A stretch of 44,528 nucleotides of DNA from Streptomyces carpinensis (GTDB taxonomy: Bacteria > Actinomycetota > Actinomycetes > Streptomycetales > Streptomycetaceae). The position numbers and the translations under genes were made by a program. Position 1 is the stretch's first letter. Each line of letters opens with the position of its first letter. The notes under the pieces are model-generated. The model had not been told where the DNA came from. It made no database searches and saw nothing but the letters and a program-made list of their open reading frames with translations. Below are positions 33,066 to 41,131 of the stretch, piece after piece. The stretch spans positions 1 to 44,528 of the forward strand of contig NZ_MUBM01000248.1 of NCBI RefSeq assembly GCF_002154505.1. Direction: 5' to 3'.

Positions 33066-36000
33066 TCAGACGGCCGAGCAGTTGATCCCTGCCAGGTTGT
33101 GCGAGGCAAGCAGCTGGTTGAAGTTCGGCACGTCGGTGTCGACCGCGGTGCCGAGCTTCTTGAGCTGGTCCTGCAGCAGCGTGTTCAGGTTGTCGAAGAC
33201 CTGCCGGGTCTGGTCGGTGGGCCGGCCATCGACACTCTCGATCACGGAGTGCAGCGAGGCGATCCTGTTGTTGAGCCTGATGCCGAAGTTGAGCGGATCC
33301 TCATTGGCCACGTTCTTGCTCTGGTGCAGCTCGTTCTGAACGGCGTTCAGTGTGTCGTCGAGCGAGGTACCGGCCTTGGTGACGTCCGGATCTTTCGCCG
33401 CGGCGACCCGATCATCCACCTGCGCGGTGCACGCGCGGATGTTGATCACGCCCTGGTTGGCGTCGCTGGTGGCGTTCCGAACGGCGAGGTCCAGCTGGAA
33501 CTGCGCTGCGATGTCGGCCTCCGTGACATGGGTGAGCCGGGAATCCTTGAGGATGTCGAACGACTGCTGCAACGGCTTCCCGTTCACCACGAGGCGTACG
33601 GTGTAGCTGCCGAGCGGCGCCTTCGGACCCTGGTTGGAACCCTGCCAGTAGACCAGCCCGGGGAAGCTGACCGCGTCCGGGTAGCGCATGTTCCACGTGG
33701 CCGTCCTGCTGCCCGCCGTGGTGGGCACGTCGTTGCTGGAGACGACGGTGCCGTCAGGGGCGACGAACTCCACCTTCGCCGAGGTGACATCCTGTTTGAG
33801 GGTGTAGCCCACCCTGACGTTGCTGCTCACCGAACGTACGGCGTTGTCCGGGTCCTGCACGACGGCCAGGTCGTTCTCGGCATCCGCGGCGTGCTGGGTC
33901 GGCGGGACCACGGCGGCCGGCGATGATACCGGCTTGATCGGCGTCACCGGTGGGACGGTCTGGTGGAAGTCCGCGATGTCCCCGGGCTTGGTGCCGGGGT
34001 TGAGCCTGCGCAGCAGCTCGGCCCCGTCGTCGAGGACGTAGAAACCACGGCCCTGGGTGGAGATCACCAGGTCGTTGCCCTTGACCTTGAGGTCGTAGGC
34101 GGTGACGTCGGGCAGATTCGTCCGCAGCGACTGCCAGTGGTCGCCGTCGTCGAACGACACGTACACACCGTGCGCGCTGGTCGCGTAGAGCAGGTCGCCG
34201 CGGACCGGGTCCTGGCGGATACTCCACAGGTAGTCGTCCGCTGCGAAGCCGGTGGTGATCTTCGTCCAGTGCTTCCCGCCGTCGTGCGTGCGGTAGGCGA
34301 TCGGGGTGAAGTCCTCCAGCTTGTAGCGCTGGCCGACGAGGTACGCGGTGTTCTGGGCGGCCTTGTCCGCGCTGTTGGCCTGGGTGGAGTGCCCGGCGTC
34401 GATCATGCTGACGCGGGTGAACTTCTCCAGGCCGCCAGGCGTGACCTCACTCCACTTGTCGCCGCCCTTCTGGGTGAGCCAGACCCGGCCGTCGTCGGTG
34501 CCCGCCCAGATGAGGTTCTTGTTCACGGTCGACGGGGCGATCGAGAACACGGTGGCGTAGTACTCGATGCCGGTCTGGTCCAGGGTGATCGGCCCACCGG
34601 AAGGACCGAGGGTGGCCGGATCGGCGTAGCTGAGATCCGGGCTGATCTCCTGCCAGGACTGCCCACTGTTCGTCGACTTCATCACGTGCTGTGAGCCGGC
34701 GTAGATGGCGTCCGGCTCGGCCGGGTTGGTCACCAGCGGGTACGACCACTGGAAGCGGTGCTTCAGCGTGCCGGCCGCCGAGCCCATCGGGTTGTCCGGC
34801 CAGGGGTCGACCCGCCGGGCGCCGATGGCGCTCTCACCGCTGCGGTCGAAGCGGCTCATCGAACCGGTCCACGGCCCGCAGCAGCTGCCCGCGTAGAACA
34901 CGTTGGAGTTCTTCGGGTCGACGGCGATCGGCCCGCTCTCGCTGCCACCGGTGATGTTGACCGTGTCGGTGCCGCCGGTGCTGGACACGCAGGTGGTGCC
35001 GCGGTCCTGCTGCTGGCCGCAGATCAGGTACGGTTCGTCGTCGGTGGTGACCACGCTGTAGAACTGGCCCGTCGAGTAGTCCTCCGCGGTCCACGACGAG
35101 CCGCCGTTCGTGGATACGGTGGCGCCGCCGTCGTTGCCCTCGATCATCCGTTGGTTGTTCTGCGGGTCGATCCACAGGGCGTGGTTGTCGCCGTGCGGCA
35201 GGCCACTCATCGTCGAGAAGTTGGCGCCGCCGTCGTTCGAGCGCAGGAACTGCACTTCGGGTACGTAGACCCGGTCCTTGTCGACCGGGTCGGCGACTAC
35301 TCGGGTGTAGTAGAAGGCGCGCTGCCGGACGGCCTGGCTGTTGTTGATCAGCTTCCAGGTGCTGCCCGCGTCGTCGGAGCGGAACAGCCCGCCGTCCTTC
35401 GCCTCCACGAGCGCGTACACCCGGTTCGGGTCGGCGCCGGAGACGCTGACCCCGACCTTGCCGATCGGCGCGTCCGCGGGCAGCCCGAGGCGGGAGGTCA
35501 GCTCGGTCCAGGTGCTGCCGCCGTCGGTCGACTTGTAGAGTCCGCTGCCCGGGCCACCGTTCTCCGTTTTCCAGAACTTGCCCTGGACCTGCCACATCCC
35601 GGCGTACAGCACGTCCGGGTTGGACGGGTCCATCGTCACGTCCGGCGAACCGGTCTGGTCGTCCACGTACAGAACGCGCTGCCAGTTCTGGCCACCGTCG
35701 GTGGAGCGGAACACACCTCGCTCGGTGTTCTTGCCCCACACGTGCCCCTGCGCCGCGACGAACACACGGTCACAGTCGCCCGGGTCGACCTGGATCCGGC
35801 CGATCATCTGGGTGTCGGCGAGTCCCAGGTGCTTCCAGCTCTTGCCGCCGTCGGTGGTCTTGTAGACGCCGTCGCCCGGGATGATGTTCCCGCGCAGGTC
35901 CACCTCGCCCATGCCGATGTAGACCGTGTCCGGATCGGACGGACACACCGAGACCGCGCCGACCGACGAGCTCGAGATCTTCCCGTCCGTCACCGGCGCC

Positions 36001-36266
36001 CACTCCGTGCCGCCGTCGGTGGTCTTCCACAGACCACCGCCGGTCGCCCCGAAGTAGTACTCGTTCGGACGGGCGGAGTTGCCTGCGACAGCGATCGAGC
36101 GCCCGCCGAGCTGCGGGCCGACGTTGCGCCAATTCAGGCCGGCGTACAGCGAGGGGTCAACGCCCTTCGGCGTCGGCGACGCGGCGGCCGGCGCGGCCGG
36201 CGCGACGAGAGGCAGCCCGAGCAGGAGTGCCGCCGCTCCGGCGACCCGCATCAATGGCCGCTTCAA
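33066..36266 (-). CDS. Secreted Asp-box (BNR/sortilin-like) beta-propeller protein
   Basis: A 1066-residue exported protein. The leader LKRPLMRVAGAAALLLG ... APAAAS ends near residue 30. About ten Asp-box (S/T-x-D-x-G-x-x-W) motifs follow: TTDGGTEW, TTDGGKSW, STDGGQNW, STDGGSTW, SDDAGSTW, SNDGGANF, STNGGSSW, STNSGQSW, THDGGKHW and SFDDGDHW. These mark one or two large propellers of the sortilin/VPS10 or sialidase type. The last ~250 residues hold an Ig-like strand block (VRVGYTLKQDVTSAKVEFVA) and a helical tail. No sialidase catalytic arginine triad or FRIP motif was recognised, so enzymatic activity is unproven. The TTG at 36266 is favoured by GGGGTGG just upstream; ATG 36251 is the alternative. 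Confidence 0.88.
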   Translation of the reverse strand: MKRPLMRVAGAAALLLGLPLVAPAAPAAASPTPKGVDPSLYAGLNWRNVGPQLGGRSIAVAGNSARPNEYYFGATGGGLWKTTDGGTEWAPVTDGKISSSSVGAVSVCPSDPDTVYIGMGEVDLRGNIIPGDGVYKTTDGGKSWKHLGLADTQMIGRIQVDPGDCDRVFVAAQGHVWGKNTERGVFRSTDGGQNWQRVLYVDDQTGSPDVTMDPSNPDVLYAGMWQVQGKFWKTENGGPGSGLYKSTDGGSTWTELTSRLGLPADAPIGKVGVSVSGADPNRVYALVEAKDGGLFRSDDAGSTWKLINNSQAVRQRAFYYTRVVADPVDKDRVYVPEVQFLRSNDGGANFSTMSGLPHGDNHALWIDPQNNQRMIEGNDGGATVSTNGGSSWTAEDYSTGQFYSVVTTDDEPYLICGQQQDRGTTCVSSTGGTDTVNITGGSESGPIAVDPKNSNVFYAGSCCGPWTGSMSRFDRSGESAIGARRVDPWPDNPMGSAAGTLKHRFQWSYPLVTNPAEPDAIYAGSQHVMKSTNSGQSWQEISPDLSYADPATLGPSGGPITLDQTGIEYYATVFSIAPSTVNKNLIWAGTDDGRVWLTQKGGDKWSEVTPGGLEKFTRVSMIDAGHSTQANSADKAAQNTAYLVGQRYKLEDFTPIAYRTHDGGKHWTKITTGFAADDYLWSIRQDPVRGDLLYATSAHGVYVSFDDGDHWQSLRTNLPDVTAYDLKVKGNDLVISTQGRGFYVLDDGAELLRRLNPGTKPGDIADFHQTVPPVTPIKPVSSPAAVVPPTQHAADAENDLAVVQDPDNAVRSVSSNVRVGYTLKQDVTSAKVEFVAPDGTVVSSNDVPTTAGSRTATWNMRYPDAVSFPGLVYWQGSNQGPKAPLGSYTVRLVVNGKPLQQSFDILKDSRLTHVTEADIAAQFQLDLAVRNATSDANQGVINIRACTAQVDDRVAAAKDPDVTKAGTSLDDTLNAVQNELHQSKNVANEDPLNFGIRLNNRIASLHSVIESVDGRPTDQTRQVFDNLNTLLQDQLKKLGTAVDTDVPNFNQLLASHNLAGINCSAV

Positions 36267-36701
36267 TTGGCCACCCCCCGACGAAGACGGGACGGGTGCG
36301 CCGCTATGACGCGGCGGGTGACGCCGGTTCTGGCTGAGGTCGGGGGAGACTTCCGTATGCCGCGCAATGCGGCGCCGTTCGGTGAGAACACCATGATGCA
36401 TCCGCTCCTGACTGAGCGGAGACCGGCATCCGCAACGCTTTACCAGCCCGGGTAAACAGGCATGGCACATCACATCGTAAAGCTGACACCGTAGATGCCC
36501 GTCTCCACTTCTATGGCATGTACATGTAGCCTGCCCAGGCATTGGAACACAACAGGGGTCAACCCTCGCACTGCGATGTCGGACGCAGGCCACATGTGGA
36601 CTACGGGCGCATGTCGAGGGCGTCGAAGCCGGCGCGTCGTTGCGGACTCGGCATTGGTGGCCGGCTGTTGATTCCCGGGCTGACGTCCACTTGACGGGAA
36701 G
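36267..36701. other. Low-G+C control region upstream of the BNR gene
   Basis: This 435-bp stretch holds no credible gene. Its middle (~36440-36580) is clearly less G+C-rich than its surroundings and includes a CATGTACATG palindrome (36517-36526), so the leftward promoter of the BNR gene probably lies here. Confidence 0.4.
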
Positions 36702-37655
36702 TCACCTGGTGGTCAGCGGAGACACTGCGTCGATGTGCCGGGGTCGGAGCACGATCTTGCCGTGTGTCTGCCGCCGTTCCAATTCGTGGAACGCGTCTCG
36801 CACCCGCTCCAGCGGGTAGGTGCGGGCGATCGGCACGTCCAGCTCTCCGCGCGCGGCGAGTCGGGCCAGTTCGCCGAGCACGACCGCGCACGCCGCCGAG
36901 CCTTCTCCGTAGGTCCGCGCACCGACCCTGGCCGCGGCCTGCCAATCGCGGATCGTGTTGATCCTCTCGGGCGCCACGCCCAACTCCACCGCCAGTTCCA
37001 CGTAGCCGTCGCCGAACGTGTCGATGAAGGCGTCGGCGTTCCCGTCGCAAGCCCGCCGGATCCGTTCGGCCACGCCCTCGCCGTACACGACCGGGACGAC
37101 GCCGCGATCCTTCAGCCACGCGTGGTTCCGCTCACTCGCCAGCCCGATCACCGTCGCGCCTCGCCTTCGCGCGAGCTGCACCGCAAGCGACCCGACACCG
37201 CCGGCGGCACCGGACACCACGACCGTGTCGCCCGGTCCGGGATCCACCGCGAACACGCTGGCGTACGCGGTCGTGCCGGCCACGTACAGCGAGCCGGCCA
37301 CGTCCCAGGGCAGGTCTGCCGGACGGGAGACCAGATTCACGTCGTCGACCACGACGAACTCCGCGTGGCTCGCCCTGTTATGGGTGAAGCCCAGGACCTC
37401 GTCGCCCACCGCGAAGCCGCGCACCTCGGGGCCGGTCTCCACCACGACGCCGGCCAGATCGCTGCCCTGCCCGGAGGGGAACGTCGCCGGCCACCGGCGG
37501 TGCCGCGCGCCCTCGCGGATCATCACCTCGCCCGGCTGGATCCCGGCCGCGCGGACCTCGACCAGCAGCTGCCCAGGGCCGGGTGTCGGCCGTGCCACCT
37601 CCTCCACCCGCAGCACGTCGATCCCGCCGTACGCGTGGAACCGCACCGCCTTCAT
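36702..37655 (-). CDS. Zinc-independent quinone oxidoreductase (MDR family)
   Basis: A 317-residue NADPH-dependent medium-chain reductase. It starts MKAVRFHAYGGIDVLRVEEV, the standard quinone oxidoreductase N-terminus. GHE-type zinc ligands are absent. It has VVSGAAGGVGSLAVQLARRRG as nucleotide-binding motif (AAGGVG), and it ends with GELDVPIARTYPLERVRDAFHELERRQTHGKIVL, the usual C-terminal block. Such enzymes reduce quinones or enones. The ribosome site is weak (AAGGG ~13 nt upstream). Nothing around it indicates a pathway. Confidence 0.92.
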   Translation of the reverse strand: MKAVRFHAYGGIDVLRVEEVARPTPGPGQLLVEVRAAGIQPGEVMIREGARHRRWPATFPSGQGSDLAGVVVETGPEVRGFAVGDEVLGFTHNRASHAEFVVVDDVNLVSRPADLPWDVAGSLYVAGTTAYASVFAVDPGPGDTVVVSGAAGGVGSLAVQLARRRGATVIGLASERNHAWLKDRGVVPVVYGEGVAERIRRACDGNADAFIDTFGDGYVELAVELGVAPERINTIRDWQAAARVGARTYGEGSAACAVVLGELARLAARGELDVPIARTYPLERVRDAFHELERRQTHGKIVLRPRHIDAVSPLTTR

Positions 37656-38075
37656 CGCTTGATCAACACCCTTCGCCGTTCGCCGACAAGCCTGGGACGG
37701 CCACGCGCGGGAAGACCACACATCGACCGTGCCGTCACCTTCAACGGTTCGGGAACAGAGCCGTCTTCCCGGAGGCCCCACCGAAAGCGACGACGTCCGC
37801 GCCGGCCTCGGCGTCGGCGGCCAGAGGGGTGCGCCGGATGAGAAGACCACGCAGACGTACGACATCTTCGGCCGTCCGCTGGTCGGCACAGCCCAAGGCA
37901 CCACGAACGCGCTCGAGTCGGGCAACATGTGGATCCGGCGAGCAGTCAAGGCCCGTGGACACTTCCGGAGCGAGCAGGTGGCGTTGAAGTGCGCTTCAGC
38001 GCGTGACGACATCGGCCGGTCACTGGCCCAAGCGGCACATCGCCGTCGATACGGTCGGTCAGTAGCTCCTTCTGG
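37656..38075. other. Spacer containing a transposase scar
   Basis: This 420-bp gap between two minus-strand genes has no intact gene. It carries the IS256-like remnant at 37900-37992. Confidence 0.5.
37900..37992 (+). mobile_element. IS256-family transposase remnant
   Basis: In one frame this segment reads TTNALESGNMWIRRAVKARG followed by HFRSEQVALKC. It matches the strongly conserved C-terminal signature of IS256/mutator transposases (TTNAIESLN, RRxVRxRGHFPxEQAALK). The rest of the transposase and any terminal inverted repeats are missing. It is a scar of a past insertion at the left border of the catabolic unit. Confidence 0.75.
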
Positions 38076-38864
38076 TCACCGCCGTTGGAACTGTGGAGTG
38101 CGCTTCTCGGTGAAGGCGCGGCGCCCCTCCTCGGCGTCGTCGGTGGCGAAGCAGATGGTCTGCAGATCGCGCTCGTAGACCAGCGCCTGCTCCTCCGGCA
38201 TGCTCGCCGCCGCGCGCAGGTTCACCTTCGCTGTCTCCGTCGCGATCGGTGCGCGGGCCGCGATGGACGCGGCCACCGCGTGGGCCCGCGGCAGGAGGTC
38301 CTCGGGCTCGGTCAACTCGCTCACCAGGTGCCAGTCCAGGGCCCGGGCCGCGTCGATGGGATCCCCCGTCATCAGCATCAGCGCCGCATTGCTCGGCCCG
38401 GCCGCGCGTGACAGGAAGGCGGACATGCCTCCGCCGCCGATCCACCCCAGTTTGACCTCCGGGGCACCCAGTCGGGCCGTCGTGACGGCGATCCTGATGT
38501 CGCAGCTCAGGGCCGTCTCCAACCCGCCGCCCAGGGCATAGCCGTTGATGGCGGCGATGGTCGGCTTGGCCAGCCGCCGCAGCGCGTCGCAGTAGTCGAC
38601 GCGGTTGCGGAAGTCCCACGGGGTCGCGTACGCGTCGAGGGCACGGATGTCCGAGCCGACAGTGAACGCGCGCTCCCCGGCACCGGTCACCACGATCGCG
38701 CGTACGTCGGGGTCTGTGTTGCAGGTCTCCACTGCCTTGGCCAGTTGTTCGGCCATCCGCGGTGTGACGGCGTTGAGTTTCGCCGGACGGTCGATCGTGA
38801 GGGTGGCCACCAGGGCCGAGCTGTCGCGTTCGAGGCGGATGGTGCCGTCCGTGTCCGTGCTCAT
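38076..38864 (-). CDS. Enoyl-CoA hydratase/isomerase family protein
   Basis: A 262-residue crotonase-fold protein. Motifs: LTIDRPAKLNAVTPRMAEQL, the oxyanion loop region GAGERAFTVGSDI, AINGYALGGGLETALSCDIRIA with the first catalytic Glu, and RLGAPEVKLGWIGGGGMSAFL with the second Glu position. Both acidic residues are present, so hydratase activity is plausible, though crotonases vary widely. The ATG at 38864 has GAGGAG just upstream. It is divergent from the FAH-led operon with only 90 bp between starts and shares a promoter region and inverted repeat with it, so it probably acts in the same pathway on the CoA ester made by the class III CoA-transferase. Confidence 0.92.
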   Translation of the reverse strand: MSTDTDGTIRLERDSSALVATLTIDRPAKLNAVTPRMAEQLAKAVETCNTDPDVRAIVVTGAGERAFTVGSDIRALDAYATPWDFRNRVDYCDALRRLAKPTIAAINGYALGGGLETALSCDIRIAVTTARLGAPEVKLGWIGGGGMSAFLSRAAGPSNAALMLMTGDPIDAARALDWHLVSELTEPEDLLPRAHAVAASIAARAPIATETAKVNLRAAASMPEEQALVYERDLQTICFATDDAEEGRRAFTEKRTPQFQRR

Positions 38865-38899
38865 GCGTCTCCTCGCAAGGGGGTGAATGCAGCCGACCG

Positions 38900-38928
38900 T
38901 TGACGTAACTCCTATGACATCATATGTT
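38900..38928 (+). promoter_or_regulatory. Promoter of the catabolic operon
   Basis: TTGACG (38900-38905) and TATGTT (38923-38928) with a 17-bp spacer form a good vegetative-type promoter reading toward the FAH gene, 27 bp before its GTG start. Confidence 0.65.
38913..38924. promoter_or_regulatory. Operator-like inverted repeat TATGA-CA-TCATA
   Basis: A perfect inverted repeat (arms 38913-38917 and 38920-38924) lies across the -10 side of the promoter in the divergent region. Its form suits a GntR/FCD dimer, and such a regulator appears to end at the right edge of the window. A repressor here would block both directions. Confidence 0.6.
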
Positions 38929-38954
38929 TGCGGCCGTCGTGGGAGGGAGCAATC

Positions 38955-39947
38955 GTGCAGATCGTGCGAGCCCGGTACGGGAACGGTGTCGGCCTTCACG
39001 GGGGAGTACTGACTCAGCGGGGATTCCACGCGCTGCCGGTCGACTTGGACGAACTGCTGGAGCTCCCTCTCCGGGAGCTGCGCCGGGTCGTCGAGGACGC
39101 CGTCGCGGCGCCGCCGACCCGGCCGTCGGACGAGGTCCCCCAACTGGGCGCACCAGTCTGCGGACTGACCGAGGTCTGGGCCGCGGGCGTCACCTACGAG
39201 CGATCCCGAGCCGCGCGCATGGCGGAGAGCGAGCACGAGGCCGACATCTACGACCGGGTCTACGCAGCCGAGCGGCCGGAGCTGTTCTTCAAGGCGGCGT
39301 CCTGGCGGGTGGTCGGCCCGGACGAACCTGTAAGCGTGCGCGCGGACTCCGCCGTCAACGTGCCGGAACCCGAACTCGCCGTCGTCGCCAACCGGTTCGG
39401 CGAGACCGTGGGCTACACGATCTGCGACGACGTCAGCTCCCGCTCGATCGAGGGTGAGAACCCCCTCTACCTGCCGCAGGCGAAGGCGTATCTCGGCGCC
39501 TGCGCGCTGGGCCCCGGCATCACGCCGGTGTGGGAGGTGAGTGCCCCCCACGCGCTCGCGATGGAGCTCACCATCTCCCGGGAGGGACGGACCGCCTGGC
39601 AGGGGCGGTCCTCTACCGGGCTGCTGCGCCGTGAGCTGCCCGAACTGCTCGGCTACCTCTTCCGTGCCGACGAGTTCCCGCAGGGCGTGGTGCTCGCGAC
39701 CGGCACCAGCCTCGTGCCGGAACTGCCCTTCACGCTGGCGGAGGGCGACGTGGTGCACATCGGTGTGGCCGGTCTCGGTGCGCTGGACAATCCGGTGGTC
39801 GTCGGCAAGGAGGCGATGGCCTGGCTGCTCGACCGGGCTCTGCACGGCCGCGTGTCGGGAGGGCGGCGGGCGATGAGCGGCGCGGCCGTCGCAGGGCAGC
39901 CAGGCGGCTGTACAGAGAACAGCGCCTCGATCGAGGGGGAGGCCTAG
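38955..39947 (+). CDS. Fumarylacetoacetate hydrolase family protein, AraD1/GguC-like
   Basis: A 330-residue FAH-superfamily enzyme. The motifs GVTYERSRAARMAES, DIYDRVYAAERPELFFKA, PEPELAVVANRFGETVGYTICDD and SSRSIEGENPLYLPQAK are those of the FAH catalytic fold with its acidic metal ligands. The wording GVTYERSR...MAES...YDRVYAAERPELFFK is that of AraD1/GguC-type proteins, which dehydrate or cleave 2-keto-3-deoxy sugar acids. GTG 38955 is preceded by GGGAGGG. It is the first gene of the five-gene operon, and the next gene begins 2 bp after its stop. The ~30 C-terminal residues are a poorly conserved tail. Confidence 0.88.
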   Translation: MQIVRARYGNGVGLHGGVLTQRGFHALPVDLDELLELPLRELRRVVEDAVAAPPTRPSDEVPQLGAPVCGLTEVWAAGVTYERSRAARMAESEHEADIYDRVYAAERPELFFKAASWRVVGPDEPVSVRADSAVNVPEPELAVVANRFGETVGYTICDDVSSRSIEGENPLYLPQAKAYLGACALGPGITPVWEVSAPHALAMELTISREGRTAWQGRSSTGLLRRELPELLGYLFRADEFPQGVVLATGTSLVPELPFTLAEGDVVHIGVAGLGALDNPVVVGKEAMAWLLDRALHGRVSGGRRAMSGAAVAGQPGGCTENSASIEGEA

Positions 39948-39949
39948 TC

Positions 39950-41131
39950 GTGTCGGTCCTCGGCGGATACCGGGTCCTCGACCTGTCGATCGCCATGGCC
40001 GGACCGCTGGCCACCATGCGGCTCGGTGACCTCGGCGCGGACGTGCTCAAGATCGAGCCGGTGACGGGGGAGTGGCAGCGGCGCACTGCTGCCGGCGGGG
40101 CCACCGGGAACAAGGTCAACGCATCCTTCCTGTCGCTGAACCGCAACAAGCGCAGCCTGGCCGTCGACCTCAAGCAGGACAGCGGCCGCGACCTCGTGTA
40201 CCGGCTCGCCGCCCGCTCCGACGTGTTCCTCCAGAACTACCGGCCCGGAGTGGCCGACCGGCTCGGCCTGGACTACGAGTCGATCCGTGCCGTGCGGCCC
40301 GACATCGTCTACGTCTCCATCTCCGGGTACGGCGAGAGCGGACCGTACGCCCATCGGCCCGGGCAGGACCTCCTCCTGCAAGGTCTCACGGGCGCACTGC
40401 ACAGTGGGGGAGCCGCCGACGGGCCCCCACAGCCGGGACCGTACTTCGTCGCGGACGCCATCACCGCCTACTCCGCCTTCGAGGCCGTGCTCGCCGCGCT
40501 GCTGCACCGCGAACGCACCGGGGAGGGACAGCGGGTCTCGGTCAACATGCTCGACGCCATGATCGCGATGCAGATGCAGGAGCTGTCGGTGCGCACGGTG
40601 GGCGGCGTTCGCCAGCGCCGCGGGCACGAGATACACGCCCACACGTATATCCGCGCCCCGTACGGCATCTTCCCGACGCGGGACGGACACCTCGCGCTCG
40701 CCTTCGCCGATCTGACCGTCCTCGCCGAGGAGTTCGGCGACCCGGCGCTCGCCGCGTGGGACGCGGAACGCGACGGCTTCACGCACCGCGAGGAGATCTC
40801 CCGGGCCGTCGCCGCCCACCTACTCGGCGACACCACCGAGTCGTGGCTGCGCCGGCTCGGCGCGCGCGGGGTCTGGGTCGGACCCGTCAACTCCTACGAG
40901 GACGTCCTGGAGGACCCGCAGGTCCTCCACAACGGCAGCTTCATCCACTACGAGCATCCGACCGAGGGCAAGGTCACCACACCTGGCTTCGCATTCCGCA
41001 TGGACCGCACTCCACCCGAGCTGCACCGGGGCGCGCCCACCTGCGGCGAGCACACCACGGAGATCCTCGGCGAACTGGGCCTGCCCGCCGGCGTGATCGA
41101 GGACCTGTTCGTGAACGGAGTGATCGCGTGA
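39950..41131 (+). CDS. Class III CoA-transferase (CaiB/BaiF family)
   Basis: A 393-residue family III CoA-transferase. It begins GGYRVLDLSIAMAGPLATMRLGDLGADVLKIEP, and includes NRNKRSLAVDLK, FLQNYRPGVADRLGLDY and ISGYGESGPYAHRPGQD with the catalytic Asp140. The family moves CoA from a donor thioester to a carboxylic acid, often the first activation step in breakdown of an unusual acid. The GTG start lies 2 bp after the FAH stop with GGGGAGG upstream. Its own stop overlaps the next start as GTGA, showing tight coupling. The acid it activates is unknown; the neighbouring sugar-acid type enzymes and enoyl-CoA hydratase frame the possibilities. Confidence 0.95.
   Translation: MSVLGGYRVLDLSIAMAGPLATMRLGDLGADVLKIEPVTGEWQRRTAAGGATGNKVNASFLSLNRNKRSLAVDLKQDSGRDLVYRLAARSDVFLQNYRPGVADRLGLDYESIRAVRPDIVYVSISGYGESGPYAHRPGQDLLLQGLTGALHSGGAADGPPQPGPYFVADAITAYSAFEAVLAALLHRERTGEGQRVSVNMLDAMIAMQMQELSVRTVGGVRQRRGHEIHAHTYIRAPYGIFPTRDGHLALAFADLTVLAEEFGDPALAAWDAERDGFTHREEISRAVAAHLLGDTTESWLRRLGARGVWVGPVNSYEDVLEDPQVLHNGSFIHYEHPTEGKVTTPGFAFRMDRTPPELHRGAPTCGEHTTEILGELGLPAGVIEDLFVNGVIA

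Noticed and set aside
36601..37119. Alternative ORF overlapping the quinone oxidoreductase
   Set aside because: It is an out-of-frame shadow of the oxidoreductase with no domain.
37741..37962. Minus-strand ORF with a GASGKT P-loop-like string
   Set aside because: It has no start signal and no ATPase context, and it lies opposite the IS256 transposase remnant.
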